From positions 1 to 42,039 of the forward strand of contig CAJXSI010000009.1 of the NCBI GenBank assembly GCA_913061155.1: 42,039 bases of DNA, given 5' to 3'. Every line of letters starts with the position of its first letter. Position 1 is the stretch's first letter. Below, piece by piece: positions 1-10,187 of this stretch. The notes under the pieces were generated by a model. That model was not told the DNA's origin and did no database searches. It saw only the letters and a list, made by a program, of their open reading frames with translations. This stretch comes from an uncultured Alphaproteobacteria bacterium. GTDB taxonomy: Bacteria; Pseudomonadota; Alphaproteobacteria; UBA7879; VGCX01. The translations under genes and the position numbers were made by a program.

Positions 1-44
1 ATCTAGTACGGTCTCGTGGGCTCGGAGATGTGTATAAGAGACAG
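1..44. other. Residual Illumina Nextera i7 adapter (partial P7 end + 8-bp index + transposase read-2 sequence); sequencing artefact
   Basis: Positions 11-44 read GTCTCGTGGGCTCGGAGATGTGTATAAGAGACAG, the Nextera read-2 adapter including the 19-bp mosaic end. Positions 3-10 CTAGTACG match the N702 i7 index as written in the adapter oligo (reverse complement CGTACTAG). Confidence 0.97.
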
Positions 45-60
45 GTATTTCCCCTGTAAA

Positions 61-963
61 TTAAGCTTTATTATTTTCATTATAGGTTTCTAACATTTCC
101 AGAACATCGTTGCTGTTATAGGAAATTTCTTTAGAATCTATGAAATGATTAATCCAATGTTTGAAATGTAATTTATCCCAAGGTAGAACCATTGCTATTG
201 GATCTTTTTGTCCTTTTAGAACAACCGACATAAATTTGATGGACCCGTTTGGAATTCCCCTTAAAGTTCTTGAAACTTCAAATTCATCACGGAAAATACC
301 TGCGACTTCCCCTTTATCCAAGGCGTTGAATGCATCATCCCAAGATTTATAGCCTATAATATTCCCTTTTGGGAACAGCTGTTTGGCAAAGGTTTCATAA
401 GAACTATTGCTGATCACCCCAAGCGAAACTTCTTTTCTATTAAAGAAGTCATAGATACTATCGTCTGGTTTTGTTTTCTTTTCAGCAAACCTTAAACGGT
501 TTACAAGTATCGCCTGTCTGAAATTGATATAAGGCTTTGAATATTCAATATAAGCGGCGCGCGGTAATGAAATGCTAAGTTTTGACATCGCAACATCAGC
601 CTCTCCCTTAGCCACCGATTGAACAAGTTCATTAAAAACACTTGTCTTACGGACAATTCTAAGTTTAATCCCAAGTTCTTTTGCAATTTTCTTTCCAAGC
701 TCTACCCCCAGACCTGATGTTCCATCAACCCCTTTAGGATCAGAATAGTAAAATGGTGGATTTTCCCGATTAATTATCGCCAGGCGCAATTCCCCAGAAT
801 TTATGATTTTCTGAGTTCCCGCATCTTGCGTCTTTGATTTAAACAGAGCGTCCGTTGCATTTGAAAAAGGAGAAAACGTTAAAAAGATAATCAAGCTTAA
901 TGAGCCGAATATTTTATACATTGTAAGTTTCCCTGTGACTTTATTATTCATTATATACCTCAC
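61..963 (-). CDS. Transporter substrate-binding protein, SBP_bac_3 family (amino-acid-type periplasmic binding protein)
   Basis: 300-aa ORF with N-terminal hydrophobic signal; GVDGTSGLGVELGKKIAKELGIKLRIV and GEADVAMSKLSISLPRAAYIEYSKPY resemble SBP_bac_3 motifs. Confidence 0.8.
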   Translation of the reverse strand: MRYIMNNKVTGKLTMYKIFGSLSLIIFLTFSPFSNATDALFKSKTQDAGTQKIINSGELRLAIINRENPPFYYSDPKGVDGTSGLGVELGKKIAKELGIKLRIVRKTSVFNELVQSVAKGEADVAMSKLSISLPRAAYIEYSKPYINFRQAILVNRLRFAEKKTKPDDSIYDFFNRKEVSLGVISNSSYETFAKQLFPKGNIIGYKSWDDAFNALDKGEVAGIFRDEFEVSRTLRGIPNGSIKFMSVVLKGQKDPIAMVLPWDKLHFKHWINHFIDSKEISYNSNDVLEMLETYNENNKA

Positions 964-1002
964 TTACAGATTAGCATATCAACGTTTTTATAAAAAATCC
1001 AT

Positions 1003-1032
1003 AAAAAAACCCGGCATCAAGCCGGGTTTTTT
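1003..1032 (-). terminator. Rho-independent terminator (bidirectional-looking) downstream of hppA
   Basis: AAAAAAACCCGGC-atcaa-GCCGGGTTTTTT hairpin with flanking A/T runs. Confidence 0.85.
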
Positions 1033-1047
1033 CATTATTGTTTTAAA

Positions 1048-3129
1048 CTAAGCCATTACTGCCAATAATAACAAGGCAACAATATTGATAATCTTAATCA
1101 TAGGGTTAATTGCAGGCCCAGCTGTATCCTTATATGGATCCCCAACTGTATCGCCTGTAATTGAGGCAAGATGCGCCTCTGAGTTTTTACCACCATGATG
1201 ACCATCTTCAATATATTTCTTTGCATTATCCCAAGCACCCCCACCGGATGTCATGGAAATTGCAACAAAAATACCTGTCACGATCGTCCCCAAAAGCATG
1301 GCCCCTAAAGCTGTTAATCCTTCAGAAAACCCAACAAAGTGGGAAACCAGGAAGAACAACAAAACAGGGGATAAGATGGGCAATAATGATGGAAGAATCA
1401 TTTCTTTAATGGCTGCTTTTGTCAAAATATCAACAGCGCGACCATAGTCAGGCTTCGCCTCGCCAGACATGATTCCTTTAATTTCTTTAAATTGCCTACG
1501 TACTTCGACAACAATTTGACCACCTGCGCGACCAACTGCCTTCATTCCCATTGCAGAGAATAAATACGGCAACATACCACCAACAAACAAGCCTATAACA
1601 ACATAGGGATCTTGAAGGTTAAAAGAAATATCTATGTTTGGAAAATAAGACTTAATATCTTCTGTATAGGCGGAAAATAGTACCAAAGAAGCAAGCGCAG
1701 CAGAACCAATAGCATACCCTTTTGTTACCGCTTTTGTTGTATTTCCAACAGCATCCAATGCATCTGTTACTTTGCGAACATCCTCTGGTAATTTCGCCAT
1801 TTCTGCAATACCACCTGCATTGTCTGTCACAGGTCCGTAAGCATCTAATGTGACAATAATTCCAGCCAAAGATAACATGGCTGTTGCCGCGATACCAATT
1901 CCAAACAATCCGGCAACGACATAAGAAGCAACGATACCTGCGCAAATAATGATAATTGGCAATGCTGTCGCTTCCATAGAAACGGCCAGTCCTTGGATAA
2001 TATTTGTCGCGTGACCTGTTTCAGATGCCTTAGCAACACTTCTAACTGGACGATATTCCGTGGAAGTATAATATTCAGTCACCCAAACCAAAAGGCCTGT
2101 TACAATCAACCCAACCCAAACGCACATGTTTAAAGAGGCTGTTGTAATAACGTATTTTTCACCAAGATTAAATAATTTATTATCAGAAAAAACGTGATCC
2201 ATAGCAAAGTAAATCAACACAGCAGACAACACACTTGCAACAACAAGGGTTTTGTACAAGGCTGCCATAATGTTTTGCTTTTTCCCAAGTCTTAGGAAGA
2301 AAGTACCCACAACAGATCCGATGATGCTCATCCCGCAAATTAATAGAGGCAATAACATCATTGATTCTCTTTGTTCACCTGCTGGGAACGTAATACCCGC
2401 AATAATCATTGTCGCAACAATTGTCACAACATATGTTTCAAACAAGTCAGCGGCCATACCAGCACAATCACCCACATTGTCACCAACATTGTCAGCAATA
2501 ACACCTGCATTTCTGGGATCATCTTCAGGAATACCTGCTTCGATTTTACCAACTAAGTCAGACCCAACATCGGCACCCTTTGTGAAAATTCCACCACCTA
2601 AGCGTGCAAAAATTGATATCAAAGAAGCCCCGAAACTTAATCCGAGCAATGCTTCAATAATTTCTCTGTGACCAAGCCCCATAGTAGAAAGCGTCTTGTA
2701 ATAAAGAACGATCCCTAGCAATGCCAAACCAACGACCAACATTCCTGTTATAGCCCCTGATTTATAAGCAATCCCCAAAGCTTTCTTAATGCCTGTCCTG
2801 GCGGCTTCAGCTGTTCTAACGTTCGCCCGAACAGAAATATTCATGCCTATATACCCTGCCGCACCAGAAAGTACCGCCCCCAATGCGAAGCCAATACATA
2901 CATGCTCCCCCATCAAAGTATAAAGTATAATGTCTATGAAAATACCTACAACTGCGATCGTCAAGTATTGACGATTGAGGTAAGCACGCGCGCCCTCTTG
3001 AATTGCTTTTGCAATTTCTTGCATCTTGCTTGTTCCAGTTCCCTGAACAAGCACTTGCCTTGTGGCAAAAAGCCCGTAAACAAGAGCCAAAACTCCTGAA
3101 AATATTACTATATTATATATGTCTGACAT
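1048..3129 (-). CDS. hppA: Membrane-bound proton-translocating pyrophosphatase
   Basis: 693-aa polytopic ORF with [53 protein letters not shown] signature and [18 protein letters not shown] motif. Confidence 0.96.
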   Translation of the reverse strand: MSDIYNIVIFSGVLALVYGLFATRQVLVQGTGTSKMQEIAKAIQEGARAYLNRQYLTIAVVGIFIDIILYTLMGEHVCIGFALGAVLSGAAGYIGMNISVRANVRTAEAARTGIKKALGIAYKSGAITGMLVVGLALLGIVLYYKTLSTMGLGHREIIEALLGLSFGASLISIFARLGGGIFTKGADVGSDLVGKIEAGIPEDDPRNAGVIADNVGDNVGDCAGMAADLFETYVVTIVATMIIAGITFPAGEQRESMMLLPLLICGMSIIGSVVGTFFLRLGKKQNIMAALYKTLVVASVLSAVLIYFAMDHVFSDNKLFNLGEKYVITTASLNMCVWVGLIVTGLLVWVTEYYTSTEYRPVRSVAKASETGHATNIIQGLAVSMEATALPIIIICAGIVASYVVAGLFGIGIAATAMLSLAGIIVTLDAYGPVTDNAGGIAEMAKLPEDVRKVTDALDAVGNTTKAVTKGYAIGSAALASLVLFSAYTEDIKSYFPNIDISFNLQDPYVVIGLFVGGMLPYLFSAMGMKAVGRAGGQIVVEVRRQFKEIKGIMSGEAKPDYGRAVDILTKAAIKEMILPSLLPILSPVLLFFLVSHFVGFSEGLTALGAMLLGTIVTGIFVAISMTSGGGAWDNAKKYIEDGHHGGKNSEAHLASITGDTVGDPYKDTAGPAINPMIKIINIVALLLLAVMA

Positions 3130-3210
3130 TGTTTTTCCTCAATTAAATACGACAAAATTTTATTGTACATAAGCAGATATTATATTTAATTTACCCCAAT
3201 TGTCCAGGAC

Positions 3211-3663
3211 TTAATATCGAATTTTTTTTGAAAGGGTATTTAAGATTCCATTAACAAGCTTATGCTCTTTCCCCGAGTAAAAAGCATGGGTCACATCAAC
3301 GTATTCATTGATAATGACGGCAGCGTCCGTTTCCACCTCAGACAGCAGCTCTGCAATGGCGACCTGCAAAACAGATCTTGCCAAGATATCCAGGCGCTTT
3401 GGGATGATATTTTCCGGCAAGGCTTCATCGATCATTTCATTAATATCTGCACAGCGATCATGTGTTTCTTTCACAAGTTTTTTATAAAATTCAGCATTCA
3501 AAGAAATATCTTCATGCTCTGAAATTTTATCGCCTTCAAAAAACTCTAAATAATCATCAACGGCGGCTTTTGAACTTGCTTCAACCATATTAATTTCATA
3601 CATACTTTGAACAGCAGCCAACCTTGACGCCGATTTTTTCGTATACTTACTTACTTTGGTCAT
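3211..3663 (-). CDS. nusB: Transcription antitermination factor NusB
   Basis: [14 protein letters not shown] near the N terminus, [27 protein letters not shown] at the C terminus; position after nrdR. Confidence 0.92.
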   Translation of the reverse strand: MTKVSKYTKKSASRLAAVQSMYEINMVEASSKAAVDDYLEFFEGDKISEHEDISLNAEFYKKLVKETHDRCADINEMIDEALPENIIPKRLDILARSVLQVAIAELLSEVETDAAVIINEYVDVTHAFYSGKEHKLVNGILNTLSKKIRY

Positions 3664-4118
3664 TCTGTATCTTCCATTAAATTTGCAATAAATTGTTTAA
3701 AATCATCTGGCTCTTTAAAGTCTTTATAGACTGAGGCAAAGCGCACATAAGCCACTTTGTCCAGATCCAATAACGATTCAAGAACCATCTCTCCTATCTT
3801 TGTCGAAGGGATTTCTTGTTCTCCTAATAACTCTAGGCGCCGAATAATGCTGCTGATAAATTTTTCCACCCGATCTTGTTCGATCGGCCTTTTACTCATC
3901 GCTGTAACGATTGATAGTGTTAACTTGTCCCGTTCAAAGGGAACACGATCCCCATTCTTTTTCAAAACAATCAAATCTGCCAAGTGAATCCGTTCAAAGG
4001 TTGTGAAACGGGATCCACATTCTGGACAAAAACGACGACGGCGAATGGCAAGGTTATCCTCTGCCGGCCGGGAATCTTTTACTTGAGTATCTGTATACGT
4101 ACAAAAAGGGCATCGCAT
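3660..4118 (-). CDS. nrdR: Transcriptional repressor NrdR
   Basis: [43 protein letters not shown] zinc ribbon and ATP-cone domain. Confidence 0.97.
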   Translation of the reverse strand: MRCPFCTYTDTQVKDSRPAEDNLAIRRRRFCPECGSRFTTFERIHLADLIVLKKNGDRVPFERDKLTLSIVTAMSKRPIEQDRVEKFISSIIRRLELLGEQEIPSTKIGEMVLESLLDLDKVAYVRFASVYKDFKEPDDFKQFIANLMEDTE

Positions 4119-4126
4119 GGTTTCAC

Positions 4127-5398
4127 CTAATACATAGGAAATTTGTTACAAAGATCAATCACTTTCTTTTGCACCAATTTTTCAACCGATTGGTTACCAT
4201 CAATCCCATTTTTGATTAACCCTTCCAAAAGTTCGTGCATCAAAGCAACCAGTTCCACGCATTCTTTTTCCTTAAACCCGCGGGTGGTAATGGCGGGCGA
4301 CCCCAATCGAATCCCAGAGGTGATCATTGGTTTTTCCGAATCAAAGGGAATAGAATTTTTATTACAAGTCATGTTTGCTTTTTCCAAAGATATTTGGGCA
4401 TCCATGCCTGTAATTTTTTTATTACGCAGATCAATAACCAATAAATGGGATTCCGTTCCCCCCGCAACCAAGTCATAGCCATATTTTATAAATTCATCCG
4501 CCATAACCTTGGCATTTTTCACAACTTGCTGAGCATAGTCTTTAAAAGAAGGTTTTAAAACTTCACCAAAAGCAACAGCCTTAGCAGCAATCACGTGCAT
4601 CAATGGGCCCCCTTGCAACCCAGGGAAAATGGCTGAATTTAATTTCTTACCCATAGCCAAATCATTCGAAAGAATGATGCCACCACGCGGGCCGCGCAAA
4701 GTTTTATGTGTTGTTGATGTCACAACATGGGCATGTGGGAAAGGGCTTGGGTACATCCCTCCTGCAACAAGGCCGGCAAAGTGCGCCATGTCCACCAATA
4801 GATAGGCGCCAACCTTATCTGCAATTTCCCGAAATCTTGCAAAATCGATAATCAGTGGATAAGCAGATCCCCCGGCAATAATTAACTTAGGTTTATGTTC
4901 CAGTGCCATTGATTCAACTTGATCATAGTCGATGGCCCCCGTGTCTTTACAAACATCATACCCATGGGCATTGAACCATTTTCCGGACATACTGACCTTT
5001 GATCCATGCGTAAGATGCCCCCCAGAATTCAATGACATCCCTAAAATGGAATCCCCTGGCTGAAGCAAGGCAAGAAAAACCCCTTCATTTGCCTGAGACC
5101 CTGAATGAGGCTGAACATTTGCAAACTGACAACCAAATATTTCCTTTAACCGATTCCGGGCAAGATCTTCTGCTTTATCAACAAATTCACAGCCGCCATA
5201 ATAACGACGCCCTGGATATCCTTCTGCATATTTATTGGTCATAATCGACCCTTGTGCCTCAAGAATGGCCTGGGAAACAAAGTTTTCTGAGGCAATTAAT
5301 TCAATATGCTGGAACTGGCGATTTTTTTCCTGTTGAATTGCCTGATGAATATCAGCGTCCGCTGCCATTAAATCTTTATTGAAAAATTCTTTTGTCAT
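4127..5398 (-). CDS. glyA: Serine hydroxymethyltransferase
   Basis: [43 protein letters not shown] and [22 protein letters not shown]-lysine motif. Confidence 0.98.
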   Translation of the reverse strand: MTKEFFNKDLMAADADIHQAIQQEKNRQFQHIELIASENFVSQAILEAQGSIMTNKYAEGYPGRRYYGGCEFVDKAEDLARNRLKEIFGCQFANVQPHSGSQANEGVFLALLQPGDSILGMSLNSGGHLTHGSKVSMSGKWFNAHGYDVCKDTGAIDYDQVESMALEHKPKLIIAGGSAYPLIIDFARFREIADKVGAYLLVDMAHFAGLVAGGMYPSPFPHAHVVTSTTHKTLRGPRGGIILSNDLAMGKKLNSAIFPGLQGGPLMHVIAAKAVAFGEVLKPSFKDYAQQVVKNAKVMADEFIKYGYDLVAGGTESHLLVIDLRNKKITGMDAQISLEKANMTCNKNSIPFDSEKPMITSGIRLGSPAITTRGFKEKECVELVALMHELLEGLIKNGIDGNQSVEKLVQKKVIDLCNKFPMY

Positions 5399-5832
5399 TA
5401 TAACCTCCTGTCAATTTTATTAACCCGGCGTTCATGACGCCCGTTTTCAGATTCTGTTATTAAAAAATTCTTGATTGATTTTTTGATTTCATCAATTGGC
5501 ATTTGACGTGCACCAAAGCAAATGATATTTGCGGCATTATGTTGACGGGCCAACGTTGCCATATCTGGATTAAAACAATTAAATGCGCGAACATTTTCAT
5601 GGCGGTTCGCTGTCATTTCCATCCCAATACCGGACCCACAAATCAAAAGCCCCCGATCAACTTTTTCTGTTGAAACAAGATCGGCAACCTTGTGGGCATA
5701 ATCTGGATAATCTGATGATTCGTTTGTATCGGTTCCACAGTCAATGACTTTATGACCAAGGGTTTCAAGAAACTGGACAAGATCTAATTTCAAGTCAAAT
5801 CCTGCATGATCCATTCCAATTGCTATTTTCAT
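5398..5832 (-). CDS. rpiB: Ribose-5-phosphate isomerase B
   Basis: [50 protein letters not shown]. Confidence 0.95.
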   Translation of the reverse strand: MKIAIGMDHAGFDLKLDLVQFLETLGHKVIDCGTDTNESSDYPDYAHKVADLVSTEKVDRGLLICGSGIGMEMTANRHENVRAFNCFNPDMATLARQHNAANIICFGARQMPIDEIKKSIKNFLITESENGRHERRVNKIDRRL

Positions 5833-5842
5833 AAAAGGCTCT

Positions 5843-7375
5843 TTATTGAACGGTTTTACCTTCTTTTTTGCCGTAGGCTAAAGTTAAAAACTTGTTATTC
5901 AGGCTGTATATTGACCAAACCCACACTGCTAAGACTATCATAAGAATGATGGCTATGTAAGGTGCTATTGATAATTGTGATCCAGTTGTAATAAATAAAA
6001 GCAACATCTGAATTGCAGACCCACCCAGTTTTCCGACACGGCCACTCAACACATCAACGGCGGCCTTTCCTTTGACTTTAAGTTCGGGATCCAAAGGAAT
6101 ATAAGACATTTCGCGCGTCACATTAAAGAAACTGTATTTACAGCTTTTACTAAGCAAGTTATTCCATTTTCCGACCATAACCGACATTAATAAGGGCGTA
6201 AGACCAACACTGATTGCCATAGGGGATAAAGTGTCATCAAAAACTGTTAGGCCAAAGAAAAACAGGCCGGTGACAAAGATAACTGCCGGGGTCACCAAGG
6301 CACTACGGCGCCAACTGATCCTGCGAAGAAAGTGCGACCCAACCAAACTGATTAAGACAGTAATAACCCCCATTTTAATGGTAACATTTCCAAAGAATCC
6401 CTGGACAGCCAATGGCGTGCTGTACAATTCTTTTACTTGGCTTTTCCACGTTACTTCAACCAAATTGATACAGACATTATAACTGATACCTATAACAGCA
6501 ATTAGGCCAATGTATTTAGAAGTCAGTATATATTTGAAGCTTTGGAAAAATGATAGTTTTACTTTAGGTTTTTGTTTTGAATCATCGGCCTCGGGGTGAT
6601 ACCTAAAGTTTTCCTCTACTGCGTTGTCATTAATCCATTTAAATGTGACCATAATTAATAAACAGGAAATGGCAAAGCACAGCATCATTTCTTGTAATGT
6701 TTCGCCGTAGGCAACCATATCCATGACCTTACCTGCCATCTGTTTTTTTTCAGTTGCATAAGAACTTACAAACAAGCCCGAAAGAATTGTTCCAAGACCA
6801 TTAAACATACTATAGAGCATATAAAACCGTTTGGACTGTTCAACGGTTGTAATTTGGTTGGCGAACTGCCAGAAAAGTAAATTAATAACAACCCCAGACC
6901 ACATCTCTGAAAATATATAAAACAGGGAAAAACCCCAATACCCAACAACGGGAAACAACCATTTTATATGGGGGTGGGCAATTTTCAAAGCAGAGACCTC
7001 TGCCACAGATAAATGAAAAGTATCTTGATTTGGATAGATGAAATAAGCAAAAACCAATACAAAGACAGCAAAAAATGAAAGAATGGTATAAAAGATCGTT
7101 CTTTGCGTCATGGCATTTGCCATCCAGGTATACCCCATCACAAAGATAAGGGAGCATATAAAAACCCCAACCTTTAGAAAGTTAATAGCCTCAGCCCCTG
7201 ATTCGGGTGCCGAAATAATAATGATGTCTTTCGAATTATGCCCAATCCAAAAGTTGAAGGTGATCAAAATCATCATCAGTCCCATCGGGACAATTTTTTT
7301 TATTTCATGGGAATAGATAGGGAAAAATAATGATCTTAATTTAGAAAATTCTGTCGAATTTGTATTTGTACTCAT
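5843..7375 (-). CDS. tlc: ATP/ADP translocase (NTT/Tlc family nucleotide transporter)
   Basis: 510-aa polytopic membrane protein; FFPIYSHEIKKIVPMGLMMILITFNFWIGHNSKDIIIISAPESGAEAINFLK is typical of the Tlc N terminus; PLDPELKVKGKAAVDVLSGRVGKLGGS matches the NTT signature. Confidence 0.93.
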   Translation of the reverse strand: MSTNTNSTEFSKLRSLFFPIYSHEIKKIVPMGLMMILITFNFWIGHNSKDIIIISAPESGAEAINFLKVGVFICSLIFVMGYTWMANAMTQRTIFYTILSFFAVFVLVFAYFIYPNQDTFHLSVAEVSALKIAHPHIKWLFPVVGYWGFSLFYIFSEMWSGVVINLLFWQFANQITTVEQSKRFYMLYSMFNGLGTILSGLFVSSYATEKKQMAGKVMDMVAYGETLQEMMLCFAISCLLIMVTFKWINDNAVEENFRYHPEADDSKQKPKVKLSFFQSFKYILTSKYIGLIAVIGISYNVCINLVEVTWKSQVKELYSTPLAVQGFFGNVTIKMGVITVLISLVGSHFLRRISWRRSALVTPAVIFVTGLFFFGLTVFDDTLSPMAISVGLTPLLMSVMVGKWNNLLSKSCKYSFFNVTREMSYIPLDPELKVKGKAAVDVLSGRVGKLGGSAIQMLLLFITTGSQLSIAPYIAIILMIVLAVWVWSIYSLNNKFLTLAYGKKEGKTVQ

Positions 7376-7497
7376 TTACTTTCTACCACATAAGGAATAT
7401 TGTCTTAGGGTTAACACGAACCATCCATAAAATCAATTTAAAATCCTGAGTTTTTTTAAACAGATTAATTTCCATACCAACAAAAAGTCAAAACATC

Positions 7498-8217
7498 CTA
7501 TTTCTGAATATATTTTCTGACCAAAGCATTCCAATCACGCAGGCCTAAAGAAGGTTCAAAGTCTCGCATTTGTTGCGAAGCTTTATGGCAAACCATTTCG
7601 TCTGGGAAAATAATTTTATCCAAGTCACCTGCAACAGCAGCCATCGCTTTAAGTTGAACTTGGCAGGCCATATCCAGATAATACATATAAAAAAAGGCTT
7701 CTTGGATCGTTTTCCCAACAGTTAGCAACCCATGGTTTTCCATAAGCAAGGCTTTGTTTTCACTTCCCAAACTTTTTATAATTTTATTTTCTTCTGTGCT
7801 ATCCAAGGCAAGGCCCCCATATGAATGGATGGCGATCTTATGATAGAAATGAAAGGAAAACTGCGATAAAAATAACAATCCACATTTCAAGGAACTTACG
7901 GCAACACCGGCGGGCGTATGTAAATGAACAATGGCATTGATATCTGGCCTAGACTGATATATGGATCCGTGAATGGATTGCCCTGTTGTATTATGAACCC
8001 CGGAACCTTCTACTTGATTTCCTGCTGAATCCAATCGCACAAGATTTTCTGGGCATATTTCCTCAAAAAAAGGGCCCAAAGGGTTAATCCAATAAGATGA
8101 TTGATCGATTAAAGACCTTGAAGAAATATGAGTATACGTTTGGTCATCCATTTCCAAGGCAGAAAAGATTCGAAACGCATAAGATAAATCTTTTTTAACA
8201 GTCGTATCAGATAACAT
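7498..8217 (-). CDS. Class II aldolase/adducin family protein
   Basis: THISSRS, HLHTPAGVAVSSLKCGLL, LLMENHGLLTVGKTIQEAFFYMYYLDMACQVQ motifs. Confidence 0.9.
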   Translation of the reverse strand: MLSDTTVKKDLSYAFRIFSALEMDDQTYTHISSRSLIDQSSYWINPLGPFFEEICPENLVRLDSAGNQVEGSGVHNTTGQSIHGSIYQSRPDINAIVHLHTPAGVAVSSLKCGLLFLSQFSFHFYHKIAIHSYGGLALDSTEENKIIKSLGSENKALLMENHGLLTVGKTIQEAFFYMYYLDMACQVQLKAMAAVAGDLDKIIFPDEMVCHKASQQMRDFEPSLGLRDWNALVRKYIQK

Positions 8218-8219
8218 TT

Positions 8220-9371
8220 CTATCTCCCTTCATTAATTTTTAAAACCGCCTCTGCCGCCAGATCACTTGGTGTTTTATTTTCTGGAGTTAACATCGTTCT
8301 AACTTTTTTTAGTGCTTCTTTTTGTTTTTTATTTTCTTTGGGATCATTCAGAATTGTTAAGATACTTTTTGATAGATCTTCTGGGTTACATTTTTCTTGT
8401 AATAACTCAGGCACAATCCTTTTATTCATTAAAATATTAACCATACAAGCATATTTGACCTTAAGAAAAGGCCGGGCAATCCATTCAGTTATTTTAGAAA
8501 TTTTATAAGTAATTACCATCGGCAGACTGGCTGCGGCCAATTCCAAAGCAATCGTCCCTGATGCAGCAAGCGCAACTTTTGATGCCGCATAGGCATCTTT
8601 TCGATCTTGTAAATCCGTTATAATTGAAACAGGGCTTGTCCAATCTTGCCCTTCCAAATATTTTCGATAACAGTCCAAGGTTGGGATAACGATATGCAAC
8701 TTACTGATTTTACTGGATAAAATACACACAGCCTTCTTGTAAATCGGAATTAAGGTATCCAATTCACGCTGGCGGCTTCCTGGCAACAAAGTAAGAATTG
8801 TTGATTTTGGATCAATCTTATAGTTTTTTAAAAATTTTCCTGCATCGCCTTTATCGAATCCCATTTCCATAATTGGGTGCCCAATATAGGTTGTTGGCAG
8901 GTTTTCTTTTTCAAAATACGGTGGTTCAAAAGGAAAAATACAAAACAGATGATCCAGAAATTTGGCCACCATTTTTGCCCGCCAAGCCTTCCATGCCCAA
9001 ACGGTTGGCGCAACATAATGAATATGGCGGACGCCCTGCCCTTTGATCATTTTTCCTAAGCGAAAGTTAAAACCGGGGAAATCCACTGTTATTAAAAGAT
9101 CAGGTTTATTTTTTATCAACCTTTCTTTTAATTCTTTTAACTTTTTATAAACCCCATAATATTTTTCAAAATCTTCAAAAAACCCCATGATGGATAGTTC
9201 TTGCAAAGGATAGATAGACTGAAGACCTTGCGCTTGCATATGCTGACCGCCGATACCTTCAAAAATAATCGTGGGGTCTTTCTTTTTTAAAGATTTCATA
9301 AGTTGGGCCGCAATAAAATCACCTGATGGTTCGCCTGCAATAATCATAATTTTCGTCCGAGAATGGGTCAT
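8220..9371 (-). CDS. lpxB: Lipid-A-disaccharide synthase
   Basis: IMIIAGEPSGDFIAAQLM, YVAPTVWAWKAWRAKMVAKFLDHLFCIFPFEPPYF, LLPGSRQREL. Confidence 0.96.
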   Translation of the reverse strand: MTHSRTKIMIIAGEPSGDFIAAQLMKSLKKKDPTIIFEGIGGQHMQAQGLQSIYPLQELSIMGFFEDFEKYYGVYKKLKELKERLIKNKPDLLITVDFPGFNFRLGKMIKGQGVRHIHYVAPTVWAWKAWRAKMVAKFLDHLFCIFPFEPPYFEKENLPTTYIGHPIMEMGFDKGDAGKFLKNYKIDPKSTILTLLPGSRQRELDTLIPIYKKAVCILSSKISKLHIVIPTLDCYRKYLEGQDWTSPVSIITDLQDRKDAYAASKVALAASGTIALELAAASLPMVITYKISKITEWIARPFLKVKYACMVNILMNKRIVPELLQEKCNPEDLSKSILTILNDPKENKKQKEALKKVRTMLTPENKTPSDLAAEAVLKINEGR

Positions 9372-10187
9372 TTAACGAACCTCCACAGCCTCAATAAAAA
9401 AGTTATTTTCATTGGCCAAATCAACCATCTTATCAAGGTCTAAAACAAAGGTCCCCCTTGCCTGAATTACCATCCCATTTAATCCTATGGCTATGGCATT
9501 TTTAACTGTTTCAATGCCTGTTGTCGGCATATCAACAGCATGGCTTTGTTGGGGTTTCACCATTTTCACAAGAACCCCTGCTTTGGCGTGTTTCTTTAAA
9601 GATTTTGTTCGCGTTATCATGGCATCCGTTCCCTCAATACCCTCAACTGACAAGACAACGCCTTCTTCGACAATAACAGATTGACCTATATCAGCCTTGC
9701 CAATTGTTTGGGCCGCAGCAACACCCCGATTGATGTCATCCCAATCTTTGTGACTGGGTTGGACCTTTGTTAAAGTCCCTTTTTCCACCATAATATCTTT
9801 GATTATTTCTTGGGATTTAATGATTTTAAAACCTTCTTTTTTTACAAGATCCAGTATCCCTGAAAGCAAGCCATCATCGCCAAAGGCTTTTAACCCAATT
9901 TTGGCAATCCATTTCACACCTGTTTTATCAAGTTTTAAATTGGTTAAAGACGGCCTTTTCACGATACCTGCAAGAACAATTTCTTGAACATTCTTGCTTT
10001 TAAAGGCATCAAGCGTCGTTTGAATTTCACCAATTTTCACCCATTGATGGGGGGTTGTTTTAATAAATTCCGGATCTGCAAAACCATCTAAGGCAACGAT
10101 GAAAAAAGGACGCTTAGTCTGCCTGCAGACTTGAACTATTTTTTTAGGAAGGTCCCCCCCCCCTGCAATAATTCCCAGCGTATTCAT
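9372..10187 (-). CDS. lpxI: UDP-2,3-diacylglucosamine pyrophosphatase LpxI (DUF1009)
   Basis: LGIIAGGGDLPKKIVQVCR N terminus, GTDAMITRTKSL, VDMPTTGIETVKNA; located between lpxA and lpxB. Confidence 0.92.
   Translation of the reverse strand: MNTLGIIAGGGDLPKKIVQVCRQTKRPFFIVALDGFADPEFIKTTPHQWVKIGEIQTTLDAFKSKNVQEIVLAGIVKRPSLTNLKLDKTGVKWIAKIGLKAFGDDGLLSGILDLVKKEGFKIIKSQEIIKDIMVEKGTLTKVQPSHKDWDDINRGVAAAQTIGKADIGQSVIVEEGVVLSVEGIEGTDAMITRTKSLKKHAKAGVLVKMVKPQQSHAVDMPTTGIETVKNAIAIGLNGMVIQARGTFVLDLDKMVDLANENNFFIEAVEVR

Noticed and set aside
1652-1945. Cys/Arg-rich 97-aa ORF on the minus strand
   Set aside because: It is a frame-shifted reading of hppA codons on the same strand; composition is biased and it has no independent signal.
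2252-2671. 139-aa plus-strand ORF
   Set aside because: It is antisense to hppA, with codon-reversal composition (Ser/Thr/Pro/Ile-rich) and no homology that I recognise.
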